Source: Bryobacteraceae bacterium (lineage in GTDB: Bacteria > Acidobacteriota > Terriglobia > Bryobacterales > Bryobacteraceae). From it: a DNA stretch of 6,484 nt. The notes beneath the pieces are model-generated. The model saw nothing but the letters and a program-made list of their open reading frames with translations. It had not been told where the DNA came from and did not search any database. Shown piece after piece: positions 5,858 through 6,484 of the stretch (positions are counted from its first letter, which is position 1; every line of letters starts with the position of its first letter). A program made the translations under genes and the position numbers. The stretch lies in NCBI GenBank assembly GCA_029975915.1, contig JARKOC010000429.1:1-6484 (forward strand). The letters run 5' to 3'.

Positions 5858-6484
5858 ATGCAAGTTCCAGTCGTGAATCTCAGCGGCCAACAGGTCAAGA
5901 CGATTGATCTGCCCGCCGATATTTTTGAAGTTGAAGTGAATGTGGGGCTGATGCACCAGGCTTATGTTCGCCAGATGGCGCACGCCCGCCTGGGTACGGC
6001 CAGCACGCAGCGGCGCGGTGAAGTCAACCGCACGTCGGCTAAGTGGTACCGCCAGAAGGGTACAGGCCGCGCGCGGCACGGCTCACGCGATGCGACGCAG
6101 TTTGTAGGTGGTGGCCGCCCGAAAGGGCCGAAGCCCCGCAAATACACCAAGGACATGCCGCGTAAGATGCGCCAGCAGGCCATTCGGTGCGCTCTGAGCG
6201 CCCTGGCCCGTGACAATCAACTGGTGTTCGTGGATCAGGTTTCGCTGGATGCGCCCAAGACGAAGGCTATGCGGCAGGCATTGGATGCCGTTGTGGGCAA
6301 GGATACCTCGGCGCTGGTGCTGCTGGCGGAGCGCAACGAAAATGTTGAACGCAGCGTGATGAATCTGCCCGACGCGCACTACCTGCGGGTCAATTATCTG
6401 AATATGCGTGACCTGCTGAAGTACGACAAGGTTATTGTCCCGCTGGACGCGCTGGACGTAATCAAGTCGCTGTGGGGACGGGAG
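5858..6484 (+). CDS. rplD: 50S ribosomal protein L4 (partial, runs off the window)
   Basis: L4 is an early-assembly 50S protein whose extended loop lines the nascent-peptide exit tunnel. In E. coli it also represses the S10 operon. The frame is open for 209 codons to the last base with no stop. Bacterial L4 is usually about 200-215 residues, so only a few codons are probably missing. Landmarks are [14 protein letters not shown] (63-76), the tunnel loop [15 protein letters not shown] (82-96), [20 protein letters not shown] (152-171) and [18 protein letters not shown] (185-202). Lys67 matches E. coli Lys63, a macrolide-resistance position, and is the sensitive-type residue. The loop reads [11 protein letters not shown], where many bacteria have a hydrophobic pair before GP, so it is more basic than usual. 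rplW and rplB would be expected next. Confidence 0.96.
   Translation, partial: MQVPVVNLSGQQVKTIDLPADIFEVEVNVGLMHQAYVRQMAHARLGTASTQRRGEVNRTSAKWYRQKGTGRARHGSRDATQFVGGGRPKGPKPRKYTKDMPRKMRQQAIRCALSALARDNQLVFVDQVSLDAPKTKAMRQALDAVVGKDTSALVLLAERNENVERSVMNLPDAHYLRVNYLNMRDLLKYDKVIVPLDALDVIKSLWGRE

Overview
This window is a stretch of a bacterial ribosomal-protein and translation-factor cluster: the 'str' block (rpsL, rpsG, fusA, tuf) running directly into the start of the 'S10' block (rpsJ, rplC, rplD). All seven genes are on the + strand. Six are complete, and rplD runs off the right edge after 209 codons without a stop. No gene is broken. There is no tRNA or rRNA gene, CRISPR array, transposase or phage gene.

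The organism is a bacterium of fairly high GC content, most likely a member of the Chloroflexota (Anaerolineae-like). The clues are recalled family resemblances: EF-Tu with [13 protein letters not shown] in switch I and an STSxDxNAPEY segment after the G5 motif, and S10 with [20 protein letters not shown]. No search was run, so the phylum call is moderately confident and nothing below phylum is claimed.

Layout. Positions 1-256 hold an A-tract-rich upstream region, a good sigma70-type promoter (-35 TTGACT at 40-45, -10 TAATAT at 63-68) and a leader of about 180 nt with two plausible stem-loops. rpsL and rpsG follow with only 14 bp between them. A 125-bp gap before fusA carries a heptanucleotide tandem repeat ending 7 nt before the start codon. 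fusA and tuf are separated by 90 bp with two small hairpins. tuf and rpsJ are separated by 82 bp that contain a perfect 30-bp palindrome looking like a dispersed intergenic repeat. rpsJ and rplC are separated by 107 GC-rich bases with hairpins, and rplC and rplD by 20 bp with a strong Shine-Dalgarno sequence. No gap holds a convincing intrinsic terminator or a second complete promoter, so the simplest reading is one long transcript from the promoter at 40-68.

The products act together in translation. S12 and S7 are in the 30S decoding centre and head, S10 is in the 30S head, and L3 and L4 are core 50S proteins. EF-Tu delivers aminoacyl-tRNA and EF-G drives translocation. The coding content is ordinary. 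The points worth a second look are the non-coding elements between genes and several substitutions in EF-Tu at positions usually near-invariant. I found no evidence of a new biological system.
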